Assembly (NCBI RefSeq): GCF_004331285.1
Contig: NZ_SJOH01000004.1
Span: 62,001 to 126,000, forward strand
Length of the DNA stretch: 64,000 nt
Reading direction: 5' to 3'
From: Acinetobacter sp. ANC 3781
Lineage (GTDB): Bacteria > Pseudomonadota > Gammaproteobacteria > Pseudomonadales > Moraxellaceae
Part shown: piece after piece, positions 10,154 to 19,254 of the stretch
Numbering within the stretch: position 1 is the first letter of the stretch
Layout of the letters: every line of letters begins with the position of its first letter
Translations under genes and position numbers: made by a program
The notes under the pieces: model-generated
Seen by the model: only the letters and a program-made list of their open reading frames with translations
Told to the model about the DNA's origin: nothing
The model's database searches: none

Positions 10154-10280
10154 TTCTTTACGTGGTTTAAAAATCCTGATTGGCCTAGCAGTGCTAGGTT
10201 TACTCAGTCTGGCCATTTTGTTGTGGTTTAAAACTCCTCAAATGTTTGAATATTTCAATCAGGCATTCTGTCCACATTAA
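10146..10280 (+). CDS. 44-residue single-pass membrane protein coupled to the MFS gene
   Basis: ATG 10146 overlaps the last eight bases of the MFS gene in another frame and is preceded by a strong GAGGAGG ribosome binding site inside that gene (about 10129-10135). The product is one hydrophobic helix (about residues 8-30, LKILIGLAVLGLLSLAILLW) with short polar ends, one Cys near the C-terminus and a final CPH. The overlap and strong binding site argue for translational coupling. It may be a small accessory subunit of the transporter, but that is inference. Confidence 0.72.
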   Translation: MTDSLRGLKILIGLAVLGLLSLAILLWFKTPQMFEYFNQAFCPH

Positions 10281-11085
10281 CGTTTAAAAAAGTAGCCCCA
10301 AAGTACTTTGGCTGAATACGCGCAGTAAAGTTGAACTGGTGAATTATGATGATCAAGCCGAGAGTGAATTAATCCTTTATTAAATAAACATATCTTGAAA
10401 GCTGACTTTCGCTATGAACATCAATGGCAATAAGGAGATATTGTATTCTAGGGCAATCGGATCACACTACCTTCATGACGCCTTTTCCCTTCCAATCAAC
10501 CTTGCTTACTCAAACGCATCAGTCTTGCAGGAGATCGTCCTTTCTAAAAATAATGTAAATAAAAACAATAAAAAATCAGTTTTTAAAATCTTGAAATGAC
10601 AATAACTGAGATTCGAGATGTTCAAAATTTTTATTCTGTACGTTTAACCTTATAAATTATTCAATTCAATATTTCAGCAGACTTCACCTTCCAGCTTACT
10701 GCCCTTGGCCGGTTGCCATATGCATCTATATTGTAGTTTTAAAACTGTAAAAATTATTCATGATAGGGATGTCAGAGCATCGCAATTCCAAAGGTAAGCA
10801 TAATAAAAATAAAATGTAATCCATGACTGCCGGCAAAGGCATTTTATATAAAGAACATCATCCTAAAGACTTCCCCCACCCGAGATGTACTGGATATGGT
10901 TCAGCTTTAAGTGAATTTATCCATTACCGTAAAATGACAAAAGTACACGCTGAGACACTTACTGAATCCAATATTTGCTGTATAGAAAATTAATAATATA
11001 GACAGTGAAAAAATCCAAACGCGGTTAAAATACAGTCAAGAATATCTATCTAATAATTTCGGCATTATTATAAAAGAGAGCAATC
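10281..11085. other. Long intergenic region with decayed coding-like fragments
   Basis: About 800 bases without a convincing gene. A plus-strand piece at about 10291-10381 reads as protein-like (contains VLWLNTRSKVELVNYDDQ) but has no start and is bounded by stops. On the minus strand at about 10770-10850 a hydrophobic piece (contains NAFAGSHGLHFIFIML) is also stop-bounded. These look like remnants of lost genes. An open frame at 10414-10599 has no ribosome binding site and no protein-like character. Confidence 0.4.
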
Positions 11086-11787
11086 ATGAATGAAAAAAAT
11101 GAATGTTATAAATGTATGGTTTGTGGAAAACATTTTCCGTTAAAAAGTCTCATCCCGATGGGTACAGTACGTAAAGTCATTACCGAAGAGATTTCACAGG
11201 ATTTTCCAGAATGGTCACCTCATAGTTATATTTGTCAGGCAGATTTAACCAAGTATCGAATACAGTATGTTCACTCATTATTAAAGTCCGAAAGAGGTGA
11301 AGTAACTGATCTTGAGTATGAAGTGATTAACAGTATGCGACAGCAGGAACTGATCACACAAAATGTTGAAACCAAGCTAGATCAAAACTGGTCTTTTGGC
11401 GAAAAACTGGCAGATAAAATTGCGTCTTTTGGCGGAAGCTGGTCTTTTTTGATTTGTTTTGCTATTTTTTTAGCCATTTGGATTATTATGAATACCGTAG
11501 TTATGGTTTCACGTCCTGCCGATCCTTATCCTTTTATCCTGTTAAATTTAATCCTGTCCTGCATAGCAGCTATTCAGGCACCAGTGATTATGATGAGCCA
11601 AAATAGACAGGAAGCAAAAGACAGATTGCGTTCACAAAATGATTATCAAATTAACTTAAAAGCCGAACTTGAAATTCAACATTTACATGAAAAATTAGAT
11701 CATCTGTTAATGCATCAGTGGGATAGACTGGCTCAAATACAAGAGATACAGCTCGATTTATTATCTGAGATGAGCAAAAAGCATTAA
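11086..11787 (+). CDS. DUF1003 membrane protein
   Basis: A 233-residue protein. The N-terminal 60 residues contain a CYKCMVCGKHF cluster and a further Cys in YICQAD, suggesting a small metal-binding or redox knuckle. Residues about 115-215 are the DUF1003 domain, with two membrane helices (SWSFLICFAIFLAIWIIMN and PFILLNLILSCIAAIQAPVI) and the conserved MMSQNRQEAKDRLR-NDYQINLKAE segment. The C-terminus is a charged coiled coil. The function of the family is unknown. Good AAAGAGAG ribosome binding site before ATG 11086. Confidence 0.88.
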   Translation: MNEKNECYKCMVCGKHFPLKSLIPMGTVRKVITEEISQDFPEWSPHSYICQADLTKYRIQYVHSLLKSERGEVTDLEYEVINSMRQQELITQNVETKLDQNWSFGEKLADKIASFGGSWSFLICFAIFLAIWIIMNTVVMVSRPADPYPFILLNLILSCIAAIQAPVIMMSQNRQEAKDRLRSQNDYQINLKAELEIQHLHEKLDHLLMHQWDRLAQIQEIQLDLLSEMSKKH

Positions 11788-11955
11788 GAGTTTATGCCTA
11801 TTGTCATTTAACATCCAACAAACTGGGTTCAATTAATTTTCCAGTGGGTTAGTGCAAACCATAAAATTGAGTAGAAATGATTAACAGAGTGGATAAGTTC
11901 TGATTCAGTAGGTTCATTTTATAATTATCAAAATTTTGCTTGATATTTTCTATAA

Positions 11956-11983
11956 AAAACCCGCAAGCTCACTTACGGGTTTT
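11956..11983. terminator. Bidirectional terminator
   Basis: AAAACCCG-C-AAG pairs with CTT-A-CGGGTTTT around CTCA, with T runs on both strands. It serves sthA on the minus strand and possibly the DUF1003 gene on the plus strand. Confidence 0.85.
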
Positions 11984-12005
11984 CAATCTTGGGATTAAGT
12001 CCGGC

Positions 12006-13421
12006 TTAGAACAAACGGTTCATACCATTTAATGTTGCTACACGGTAGGCTTCCGCCATGGTCGGATAGTTAAATGTCGTTTCAACAAAATATTTAATCG
12101 TGTTGTTACCACTGTTCATGACTGCCTGACCAATGTGAATAATTTCCGAAGCATTATTACCAAAGCAATGCACCCCTAAAACTTCCAGAGTGTCACGGTG
12201 GAATAGAATCTTCAATTCGCCTACAGTGTCTCCCGTAATTTGCGCACGTGCCAAATGACGGAAAGATGCCTGACCCACTTCATAAGGAATCTTTTCTTCA
12301 GTCAATTGTTGTTCTGTCTTACCAATTGATGAAATTTCCGGAATGGTATAAATACCTGTCGGAATATCCTTTACCGGTTTAACATTTTCTTCACCGCTCA
12401 TGTTTGAACCAGCGCAACGACCTTGGTCATAAGCAGCAGAAGCAAGCGATGGCCAACCAATCACATCCCCGGCAGCGTAGATATTTTCCACTTCTGTCTG
12501 GTACTGATCATTCACCGTTAATTGGCCACGGCTGTTTGGTTTAATCCCTACATTTTCAAGACCTAAGCCATCGGTATTACCCGAACGGCCGTTACACCAT
12601 AAAATGGCATCGGCTTTAATTTTCTTACCACTTTGCAAATGCATGACCACGTGATCATCGAAAGTTTCAAGATGATCCAATTGTTCATTGTGACGAATCA
12701 ATACACCCTGCTCACGTAAACGGTAAGACAGCGCATCAGAAATTTCATCATCCAAGTAGCTGAGTAATTTATGCTGTGTATTGATCAAATCAACTTTATG
12801 GTCCAGACCAATAAAAATCGATGCATATTCACAGCCAATAACACCGGCACCATAAATGATGATTTTTTGGATTGAGAAATCCAGCTCCAAAATTTTGTCT
12901 GAATCAAATACGCGTGGATGATTAAAATCAAGCGCCGCTGGGCGGTATGGACGCGAACCTGTCGCAATCACCAGCTGTTGAAAAATAATGGTTTCTTTAA
13001 TCCCATCATCACTGAAAATCAGTGCGGTATTTTTATCTTGAATATATGCACGACCATGATAAATATCAATTTTATTGCGGTCATAAAAACGAGAGTGGGT
13101 TTCAACCTGTTGCTGAATCACTTTATGCGCATTACGCAATACCTGTTTCATGGTGAACTGTTTCCAGTCGCCCACTTTTTGGAACATCGGGTCACGCTGG
13201 TAACGTAAAATGCTCGATACCGTTTGACGTAATGCTTTACTTGGAATGGTTCCTACATGCGTACAGTTACCACCTAACTGCTCACGTATATCAACAATTG
13301 CAACACGCTTGCCAGATTTGGCAAGTTTCATTGCCGCGCCTTCACCCGCAGGGCCTGAACCGAGAACTACCGCATCGTACTTGACGAAAGTTCCACTAAC
13401 GACCTCTTTCTTACGTGGCAT
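12006..13421 (-). CDS. sthA: Soluble pyridine nucleotide transhydrogenase
   Basis: A 471-residue flavoprotein disulfide-reductase-fold enzyme that exchanges hydride between NADPH and NAD+, balancing the two pools. The FAD Rossmann motif [12 protein letters not shown] is at about residues 20-31. The sequence [16 protein letters not shown] is the SthA form of the redox-active loop: the second cysteine of the disulfide is replaced by Thr, which distinguishes it from lipoamide dehydrogenase. The NAD(P) motif [15 protein letters not shown] follows near 190, and the C-terminal dimer domain ends in [13 protein letters not shown]. It is divergent from lipA. Confidence 0.96.
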   Translation of the reverse strand: MPRKKEVVSGTFVKYDAVVLGSGPAGEGAAMKLAKSGKRVAIVDIREQLGGNCTHVGTIPSKALRQTVSSILRYQRDPMFQKVGDWKQFTMKQVLRNAHKVIQQQVETHSRFYDRNKIDIYHGRAYIQDKNTALIFSDDGIKETIIFQQLVIATGSRPYRPAALDFNHPRVFDSDKILELDFSIQKIIIYGAGVIGCEYASIFIGLDHKVDLINTQHKLLSYLDDEISDALSYRLREQGVLIRHNEQLDHLETFDDHVVMHLQSGKKIKADAILWCNGRSGNTDGLGLENVGIKPNSRGQLTVNDQYQTEVENIYAAGDVIGWPSLASAAYDQGRCAGSNMSGEENVKPVKDIPTGIYTIPEISSIGKTEQQLTEEKIPYEVGQASFRHLARAQITGDTVGELKILFHRDTLEVLGVHCFGNNASEIIHIGQAVMNSGNNTIKYFVETTFNYPTMAEAYRVATLNGMNRLF

Positions 13422-13541
13422 TCAACGCTCCTATTTAATCCTAGTCTATCTTCGCTATATTATGACGTAATTGGTAGCAATTTGCTGTATTTACCTCACA
13501 TATATTAAATGATGACTACATTTATTAAATGAATATGCTTT

Positions 13542-13572
13542 TTGCCCCATTTAGATTCAAGTCCGTTATAAT
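13542..13572 (+). promoter_or_regulatory. Candidate sigma70 promoter of lipA
   Basis: A perfect TATAAT at 13567-13572, with a TTGCCC -35-like hexamer at 13542-13547. The 19-base spacing is longer than ideal. It lies 56 bases upstream of the lipA ATG. Confidence 0.45.
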
Positions 13573-13627
13573 AAAAGCGCTATCATGGCTAGTATCTCCC
13601 TCGTCAAAAACAGTGGAAAAGTTGAAT

Positions 13628-14641
13628 ATGTCTGAAAACCGTAAACCAGAACAGGGTGTCAAACTTCGTGGCGCAGAGAAGGTCGCTCGTATTCCTGTAA
13701 AAGTTATCCCTACGGTTGAAACGCCACGCAAACCGGATTGGATTCGTGTAAAAATGGCGGCTCCTGAAGAAGTTCAGCGCATTAAGACCACGTTACGCGC
13801 ACAAAAACTACATACTGTTTGTGAAGAAGCTGCTTGTCCTAACCTGCCAGAATGTTTTGGTGGCGGTACAGCAACCTTTATGATCATGGGTGATATCTGT
13901 ACTCGTCGTTGTCCATTCTGTGATGTTGCACATGGTCGTCCAAATGCACTTGATCCGGATGAACCCCGTCATATGGCAGAAACAATTTCCAATCTTGGTC
14001 TGAAATATGCCGTGATTACCTCTGTTGACCGTGATGACCTTCGCGATGGCGGTGCTCAGCACTTTGTCGATTGCATTAAAGAAGCACGTGAGTTAAGCCC
14101 GAAAACCTTACTTGAAATTCTGGTTCCAGATTTCCGTGGTCGTATGGATGTTGCATTACGCATTATGACGGAATGCCCGCCAGACGTATTCAACCACAAC
14201 ATTGAAACTGTGCCACGTTTATATAAAGCCATGCGTCCAGGTTCCGACTATCAGCATTCATTAGACCTGCTGAAAATGTTTAAAGAATACTGCCCTGACG
14301 TTCCAACCAAATGTGGTTTGATGGTCGGTCTGGGTGAAACTGAAGAAGAAGTATTGGCTCTACTTGATGATTTGCGTGCACATGATGTCGACTACATCAC
14401 CATCGGTCAGTATTTACAGCCTTCTAAACAGCATGCACCGATTGACCGCTTCGTAACACCGGAAGAATTTGAACGCTATACCGCACATGGTCAAAAACTC
14501 GGTTTCAGAAATATCTGGGCTGCACCGATGGTTCGTTCAAGCTACTTTGCTGACCGTCAATATTATGGCGAACCGGTTCCAGCAGTACGTCGTAAAGCCG
14601 ATCCTGCCAAGAAAATTGCGGTACAAACCATTGAAGCTTAA
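13628..14641 (+). CDS. lipA: Lipoyl synthase
   Basis: A 337-residue radical-SAM enzyme that inserts two sulfur atoms into octanoyl groups on lipoyl domains. The auxiliary 4Fe-4S cluster cysteines are C65, C70 and C76 ([12 protein letters not shown]), and the radical-SAM cluster cysteines are C91, C95 and C98 (CTRRCPFC). The C-terminal RSSY motif, whose Ser ligates the auxiliary cluster, is present. I chose ATG 13628 ([10 protein letters not shown]) because it has a GGAAAAG site upstream; the open frame extends to 13529 but the added residues overlap the likely promoter. The partner lipB is not in this window. Confidence 0.96.
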   Translation: MSENRKPEQGVKLRGAEKVARIPVKVIPTVETPRKPDWIRVKMAAPEEVQRIKTTLRAQKLHTVCEEAACPNLPECFGGGTATFMIMGDICTRRCPFCDVAHGRPNALDPDEPRHMAETISNLGLKYAVITSVDRDDLRDGGAQHFVDCIKEARELSPKTLLEILVPDFRGRMDVALRIMTECPPDVFNHNIETVPRLYKAMRPGSDYQHSLDLLKMFKEYCPDVPTKCGLMVGLGETEEEVLALLDDLRAHDVDYITIGQYLQPSKQHAPIDRFVTPEEFERYTAHGQKLGFRNIWAAPMVRSSYFADRQYYGEPVPAVRRKADPAKKIAVQTIEA

Positions 14642-14674
14642 TTGATTCTACATAAAAAATTAGTCTGATGTATT

Positions 14675-14710
14675 AATGCCAATCTTATCCATTTAGATTG
14701 GCATTTTTTT
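14675..14710 (+). terminator. Intrinsic terminator of lipA
   Basis: ATGCCAATCT and AGATTGGCAT form a ten-base stem, followed by seven T. Confidence 0.9.
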
Positions 14711-14733
14711 AAGATTGTAAAATGCCCAGATAT

Positions 14734-14769
14734 AAAAAACCCCCTATTCAAATAGAGGATTTTTTAAAA
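14734..14769 (-). terminator. Intrinsic terminator of the miaE end of the minus-strand block
   Basis: On the minus strand CCTCTAT pairs with ATAGGGG (one G-T) around a short loop and is followed by TTTTTT. Confidence 0.8.
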
Positions 14770-14792
14770 TATTATAGATAAAAAGCTATAGA

Positions 14793-15446
14793 TTAAGCAG
14801 CTTTACTCGGTACACCACTATGAAAGCGGAATAAATCATCCGGACTTAAAATCAGATTCTTTTCAACTTCACGAAAGTGCGCAATACGCTGCTGAATATC
14901 TTCTTTAGGGTTTTTTAACTTTGAGGTTTGAGCGACATCCAAGGCCAAGGCCAAATAATCCTCAAAATGCCGTGATTCAGACTTCAGAAGATAGCGGTAA
15001 TATTTACCCAAATCTTCATCTACAAGCGGTGCGAGCGCATAGAAACGTTCACAGGAACGTGCTTCTACAAAAGCACCAATAATCATAATGTCGATTAAAG
15101 CTTCAGGCTCATACGTCCTTACTTCTTTACGCAGGCCACCTGCATAACGACCGGCACTAATTGATTGCCACTCCTGTCCGCGCTTGGTCATCAGTTCAAG
15201 TACTTGTTCATAGTGCAACATTTCTTCACGCACCAACTGTGCCAATTTAATCTGCAAATCGGTAAAAAAGGTGTAGCGAAACATTAGGTTCATGGCTGTA
15301 CCTGCTGCTTTTTTTTCACAATTGGCATGATCCTGCATGAGTAACTCGAGGTTATTCATTGCTTCATCCAACCATGCTTGAGGAGTTTCACATCCCAAAA
15401 AGCCCAAAACGGGCTTCATGAGATCATCATAGTTTATTGACGACAT
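14793..15446 (-). CDS. miaE: tRNA-(ms2io6A)-hydroxylase, MiaE-like
   Basis: A 217-residue ferritin-like diiron protein. It hydroxylates 2-methylthio-N6-isopentenyl-adenosine at tRNA position 37. Candidate iron ligands are in VREEMLHYEQVLE (ExxH), FVEARSCERF (E...E) and KSESRHFEDYL (ExxH). Length and motifs fit MiaE of Pseudomonas and Salmonella. It starts 13 bases downstream of pdxJ in the minus-strand block and is probably the last gene of that operon. Confidence 0.92.
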   Translation of the reverse strand: MSSINYDDLMKPVLGFLGCETPQAWLDEAMNNLELLMQDHANCEKKAAGTAMNLMFRYTFFTDLQIKLAQLVREEMLHYEQVLELMTKRGQEWQSISAGRYAGGLRKEVRTYEPEALIDIMIIGAFVEARSCERFYALAPLVDEDLGKYYRYLLKSESRHFEDYLALALDVAQTSKLKNPKEDIQQRIAHFREVEKNLILSPDDLFRFHSGVPSKAA

Positions 15447-15458
15447 AATTCTGAAAAC

Positions 15459-16184
15459 TTATCTTGCTGCTTTAATCACAGCTTTCATTTGTTGAACGGC
15501 TTGAGCTAAACCAATAAATACGGCATCGGCAATAATGGAGTGACCAATATTGAGTTCATGAATTTGCGGGATTTTTGCAATTGGCGTGACATTTTCAAGG
15601 TTTAAACCATGCCCTGCATTCACCAGTAAACCTTTAGATGCCGCATATTCTGCACCTTGAGCAATACGCTCAAGTTCGTGCTGTTGTGCTTCTGGTGTTT
15701 TTGCATCTGCGTAAGCACCGGTATGAATTTCAATAGTAGGCGCACCACAGGCAATTGCAGCATCAATTTGTGCAATATCGGCATCAATGAACAGAGATAC
15801 TTCACAACCAATGGCTGTTAAGGCTTGGGTTGCAGCTTTGACCTCTTCAAAATATCCCAAAACATCCAGACCACCCTCAGTAGTCACTTCCTGGCGTTTT
15901 TCTGGAACAAAACAAATATGATGCGGCTTGATTTCTTTGGCAAATTCAACCATTTCTGGGGTTACCGCCATTTCCAGGTTCATATGTGTTTTCAACAACG
16001 GACGCATACGACGCACATCATCATCTTGAATATGGCGACGGTCTTCGCGCAAATGCAAAGTTATCCCTTCTGCGCCGGCTTGTTCACAAATCAATGCAGC
16101 ATTGACTGGATCTGGATAAGTAGTTCCACGCGCCTGTCGCAATGTCGCCACATGGTCAATATTTACACCAAGCAAAGCAGCCAT
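15459..16184 (-). CDS. pdxJ: Pyridoxine 5'-phosphate synthase
   Basis: A 241-residue TIM-barrel enzyme of the DXP-dependent vitamin B6 pathway, joining 3-amino-2-oxopropyl phosphate and 1-deoxyxylulose-5-phosphate. Family motifs are [16 protein letters not shown] at residues 6-21, [14 protein letters not shown], and [12 protein letters not shown]. The C-terminal [14 protein letters not shown] phosphate-binding region is intact. It sits directly after recO, the same order as in many proteobacteria. Confidence 0.97.
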   Translation of the reverse strand: MAALLGVNIDHVATLRQARGTTYPDPVNAALICEQAGAEGITLHLREDRRHIQDDDVRRMRPLLKTHMNLEMAVTPEMVEFAKEIKPHHICFVPEKRQEVTTEGGLDVLGYFEEVKAATQALTAIGCEVSLFIDADIAQIDAAIACGAPTIEIHTGAYADAKTPEAQQHELERIAQGAEYAASKGLLVNAGHGLNLENVTPIAKIPQIHELNIGHSIIADAVFIGLAQAVQQMKAVIKAAR

Positions 16185-16210
16185 AACAATTTCCTAACCA
16201 TGATTAAAAA

Positions 16211-16921
16211 TTAAGATTTAGATTGAGTATTTTGAACCCACAATTGACGGCTTTTCAGCGGCCGGTCTCCCAACAGAGAAGTAATCATCTGCCGGTACAG
16301 TTGCGCCAACAATTGTAACTGCTCCGAGTTAAAATCCCTACCCTTTTCATAATCGAGCATCGACAGAATATGCTGTCCCAATAAAGTTGAGCGTGACTGT
16401 TGGGCTGTCGGAATAAAACCCTCATTGAGCTGAAATATATAGTGCTGGGCTTCTTGAATCTCATGCTGCTGGGCATCAATACTAAAATCGAGTGCATAAC
16501 CAAGCTCTTCTAACAGGGCATGCTCAAACTGACGCAAAATTTGTCTGAGAAACAGATGAGGGTTTTCGTGCTGTGCCAATTGCTGTAGTTGTTGCAAGGT
16601 CAGATGATATTGCACAAAAGTCTGCGGCATTTCGACTTCAACTGGACACAAACGAAGAATAAGTTCATTCAAATAGAAACCAGAAAAGAAGGCATCGCCA
16701 AAGAAAAAAACCGGCTGATTGACAATTTCAAGTTTAGTGAAATTTTTAAGATCCGATTTTCCTGAAGCTTGCAAGCAAATCGGTTGATATTGCGGAGGTG
16801 GCGTTTGTCTCAATATCCCATCAACACGGCCATGCTCCTGCGTAAACAAATGCACGATATGACTGCGCTCACGGTATTTACGGTGATGGATTAAATAACC
16901 ATGCAATTCTTCATTTCGCAT
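16211..16921 (-). CDS. recO: DNA repair protein RecO
   Basis: A 236-residue RecO. The protein anneals single strands and, with RecR, loads RecA on SSB-coated DNA. The N-terminal OB-fold is seen in GYLIHHRKYRERSHIVHLFTQEHG and the helical C-terminal part in FEHALLEELGYALDF. The zinc-finger cysteines found in some RecO proteins are not evident here. It lies between the small lipoprotein gene and pdxJ. Confidence 0.93.
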   Translation of the reverse strand: MRNEELHGYLIHHRKYRERSHIVHLFTQEHGRVDGILRQTPPPQYQPICLQASGKSDLKNFTKLEIVNQPVFFFGDAFFSGFYLNELILRLCPVEVEMPQTFVQYHLTLQQLQQLAQHENPHLFLRQILRQFEHALLEELGYALDFSIDAQQHEIQEAQHYIFQLNEGFIPTAQQSRSTLLGQHILSMLDYEKGRDFNSEQLQLLAQLYRQMITSLLGDRPLKSRQLWVQNTQSKS

Positions 16922-16933
16922 GAATAATCAAAT

Positions 16934-17125
16934 CTAGTCTTTTTTCTTTTTAGAGTTTGTTTCGTCATCATCCCCATCAGGAATGACGGCACCTACCACG
17001 GCTGCAGTGCCTTTAACCACGCCCTTGGTAGTTTTATAAGCGACTTTTACAGGGACAGTGACAAGTTTATGAATACAGCCTTGCAGGAATAAAACACATG
17101 CTATAACTGCCAATACTTTGATCAT
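16934..17125 (-). CDS. Small lipoprotein between era and recO
   Basis: A 63-residue protein with a signal peptide and lipobox (FLQGC, lipidated Cys near residue 17). The mature part is short: a VPVKVAYKTTKGVVKGTAAVVGAV amphipathic stretch in which VxxVAYKTTKGVVKG recurs in similar Acinetobacter lipoproteins, then an acidic DGDDDE and a Lys-rich tail. ATG 17125 with AGGGAA upstream is preferred over GTG 17128. Function unknown; its position within the era-recO operon is notable. Confidence 0.8.
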   Translation of the reverse strand: MIKVLAVIACVLFLQGCIHKLVTVPVKVAYKTTKGVVKGTAAVVGAVIPDGDDDETNSKKKKD

Positions 17126-17161
17126 CACTATTCCCTATAAAAGAGTTACTTATCTATGTGC

Positions 17162-18190
17162 TTAGATATCGCTATAACCTAAACTTTTCAATGCGCGTTC
17201 GTCATCAGACCAACCGCCTTTTACTTTAACCCAAAGTGTCAACATGATCTTTTGTTCAAACATTTTTTCCATATCGGCACGCGCATCCATACCGATTTTT
17301 TTCAGCTTCGCACCTTTTTCACCAATTACAATGGCTTTCTGGCCTTGGCGATCAACAAAAATAGTCGCATCAATATAGGTACATGCTGGTTTTGGACGAC
17401 CGGTTTTCTCATGAACAGTTGCATCTTCAGTCTTGAATGACTCAATCTGCACGGTTAAATCATACGGCAGTTCCTCACCTAACTGACGCATAATCTTTTC
17501 ACGAATCACTTCAGAAGCAAGGAAACGCTCTGAACGGTCAGTAATTTGATCTAGCGCATATAAAGGTGGCTGGAACGGCAAGTAACGTTCAATTGTGTCA
17601 CGTAAATGATCTAAATTCGCACCACGAAGTGCAGAAACCGGAACAATTTCGGCAAAATTCATTAATTTTGCGCGTTCTTGAATCAAGGGTAATGCATGGT
17701 TTTTATTTTCAAGTGTATCAATTTTATTGATGACCAGAATCACTGGCATTTCAGCATTCTTCAGTTTTTCCAAAACGAGCTCATCATTTTGAGTCCATTT
17801 ATCAGCATCCAGAACAAACAATACCAAATTGACATCACGCAATGCTGAACTTGCTGCACGGTTCATCATTTTATTGATGGCACGGACTTCTTTTTTATGC
17901 ATCCCTGGCGTATCAACAAATACGGCCTGAGATTTTTCACGCGTATCAATACCGACAATCTTGTGACGAGTCGTTTGCGGCTTACGTGAAGTAATGGAAA
18001 GTTTTTGACCTAAAATATGGTTCATTAACGTAGATTTACCCACGTTTGGACGTCCAACAATAGCTACAAATCCGCTTTTAAAATCTGCAGGGATAGTTGT
18101 GCCTTGTGAACTGAAAAATTCATTAACCAGGTCATTGCCGTTGCTTTGCGGCTCGTGATCAGCATCGATGTGATCAGAATGTGTAGTCAT
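17162..18190 (-). CDS. era: GTPase Era
   Basis: A 342-residue ribosome-assembly GTPase that binds the 3' end of 16S rRNA. G1 is GRPNVGKST at residues 46-54, G3 DTPG, G4 NKID and G5 SAL. The C-terminal KH domain includes IVIGEKGAKLKKIG. The first 40 or so residues (acidic, with HSDHIDADHE) are an extension absent from the roughly 300-residue E. coli Era. The gene starts five bases after rnc, so the two are transcribed together as in many bacteria. Confidence 0.97.
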   Translation of the reverse strand: MTTHSDHIDADHEPQSNGNDLVNEFFSSQGTTIPADFKSGFVAIVGRPNVGKSTLMNHILGQKLSITSRKPQTTRHKIVGIDTREKSQAVFVDTPGMHKKEVRAINKMMNRAASSALRDVNLVLFVLDADKWTQNDELVLEKLKNAEMPVILVINKIDTLENKNHALPLIQERAKLMNFAEIVPVSALRGANLDHLRDTIERYLPFQPPLYALDQITDRSERFLASEVIREKIMRQLGEELPYDLTVQIESFKTEDATVHEKTGRPKPACTYIDATIFVDRQGQKAIVIGEKGAKLKKIGMDARADMEKMFEQKIMLTLWVKVKGGWSDDERALKSLGYSDI

Positions 18191-18195
18191 GCAGA

Positions 18196-18888
18196 TTACT
18201 GCTCCAATTGTTTTAAAATATCTGCCGCTACTGCTTGCTCAGCAAAGCGACGACTGGATCCTTCACCGTACAATACAGGCAAACCCTCGATAATACATTC
18301 CACTTTGAAATGCTGATTCGGGGCATCGCCTTGAATATCTACAACATCGTAAACAGGGAGAGGCTTTTTACGGGCTTGTAAATATTCTTGTAAGCGTGAT
18401 TTTGGATCTTTGAGTTGGTCTGTAGGCTCAATATGGTCTAAATATGGTACGTACCATTTCAGTACAATCTCTTGCAAGATTTTTAAATCATTGCAGTCGA
18501 CATAAATTGCACCAATAATCGCTTCTACAGTATCAGCAAGAATAGATTCTCGATGATGTCCACCCGATTTCAACTCACCTGTGCTTAAGATTAAACACGG
18601 ACCAAGTTTCAGATCGTTTGCAATTTTGCCTAACGCCTCTTGACGAACCAATGTGGCACGCATACGCGTTAAACGTCCTTCATTTTCATGCGGGTAGGCT
18701 TGATACAAATAATGGGCAATAATCATCCCTAATAACGAATCGCCTAAAAACTCCAGACGCTCGTAGTTAGATTTATGACTCACCGACCGGTGTGTCAGTG
18801 CAAGCCGCAATAATTCTGGCTGTTTAAACTGATAACCGATACGGCTGACCAAGTGCATATCACTTGGTTTGGACTGACCTTTGATCAA
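18196..18888 (-). CDS. rnc: Ribonuclease III
   Basis: A 230-residue double-strand-specific RNase for rRNA and mRNA processing. The signature ERLEFLGDSLLG is at about residues 43-54, with the second acidic site in ILADTVEAIIGAIYVD, and a C-terminal dsRNA-binding domain from about 155. The 230-residue length requires a TTG start at 18888, which overlaps the end of the DUF4845 gene by 29 bases. An ATG at 18858 directly after that gene's stop would shorten the protein by ten residues but has a weaker binding site. Confidence 0.95.
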   Translation of the reverse strand: MIKGQSKPSDMHLVSRIGYQFKQPELLRLALTHRSVSHKSNYERLEFLGDSLLGMIIAHYLYQAYPHENEGRLTRMRATLVRQEALGKIANDLKLGPCLILSTGELKSGGHHRESILADTVEAIIGAIYVDCNDLKILQEIVLKWYVPYLDHIEPTDQLKDPKSRLQEYLQARKKPLPVYDVVDIQGDAPNQHFKVECIIEGLPVLYGEGSSRRFAEQAVAADILKQLEQ

Positions 18889-19234
18889 AACTTTTCTCGA
18901 ACTTTAATACTAAATCTATATTGAGTAAGAATGGCTTTCTTATCTCATACTCTTTTTTCACTTGTAGTCCATCGATATTGACGACTTTTGCAACATCTTT
19001 AAACTTGATATCACGTATACCATTCATATCAAAACGCTGCCCCATCTGTTTTTCAAATTCAGAAGGTGCAATGTTTTTTGGACTACTTTTCATTAATTCC
19101 GTAATCTGATTATCGATCATTCGATCATCTACGTACGGCCCCCAAACTGCAATAACAATTTTTACTAAAAATGCAAAACCAATAATTGCAATCAAAATTG
19201 CAATATAAGATGCACCTTGTTGATTTTTACGCAT
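18860..19234 (-). CDS. DUF4845 single-pass membrane protein
   Basis: A 124-residue protein with one N-terminal membrane helix (about 8-28, ASYIAILIAIIGFAFLVKIVIAVW) and a small periplasmic domain. The DUF4845 family is commonly encoded between lepB and rnc in gammaproteobacteria, as here. The helix resembles a type IV pilin-like hydrophobic segment, but no prepilin peptidase site is clear. Function unknown. Confidence 0.88.
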   Translation of the reverse strand: MRKNQQGASYIAILIAIIGFAFLVKIVIAVWGPYVDDRMIDNQITELMKSSPKNIAPSEFEKQMGQRFDMNGIRDIKFKDVAKVVNIDGLQVKKEYEIRKPFLLNIDLVLKFEKSFDQRSVQTK

Positions 19235-19254
19235 TTTTTATTTTCCGTTCATGC

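Noticed and set aside
10414..10599. 61-codon open frame in the intergenic region
   Set aside because: No ribosome binding site, no protein-like composition, and it lies in a degenerate region.
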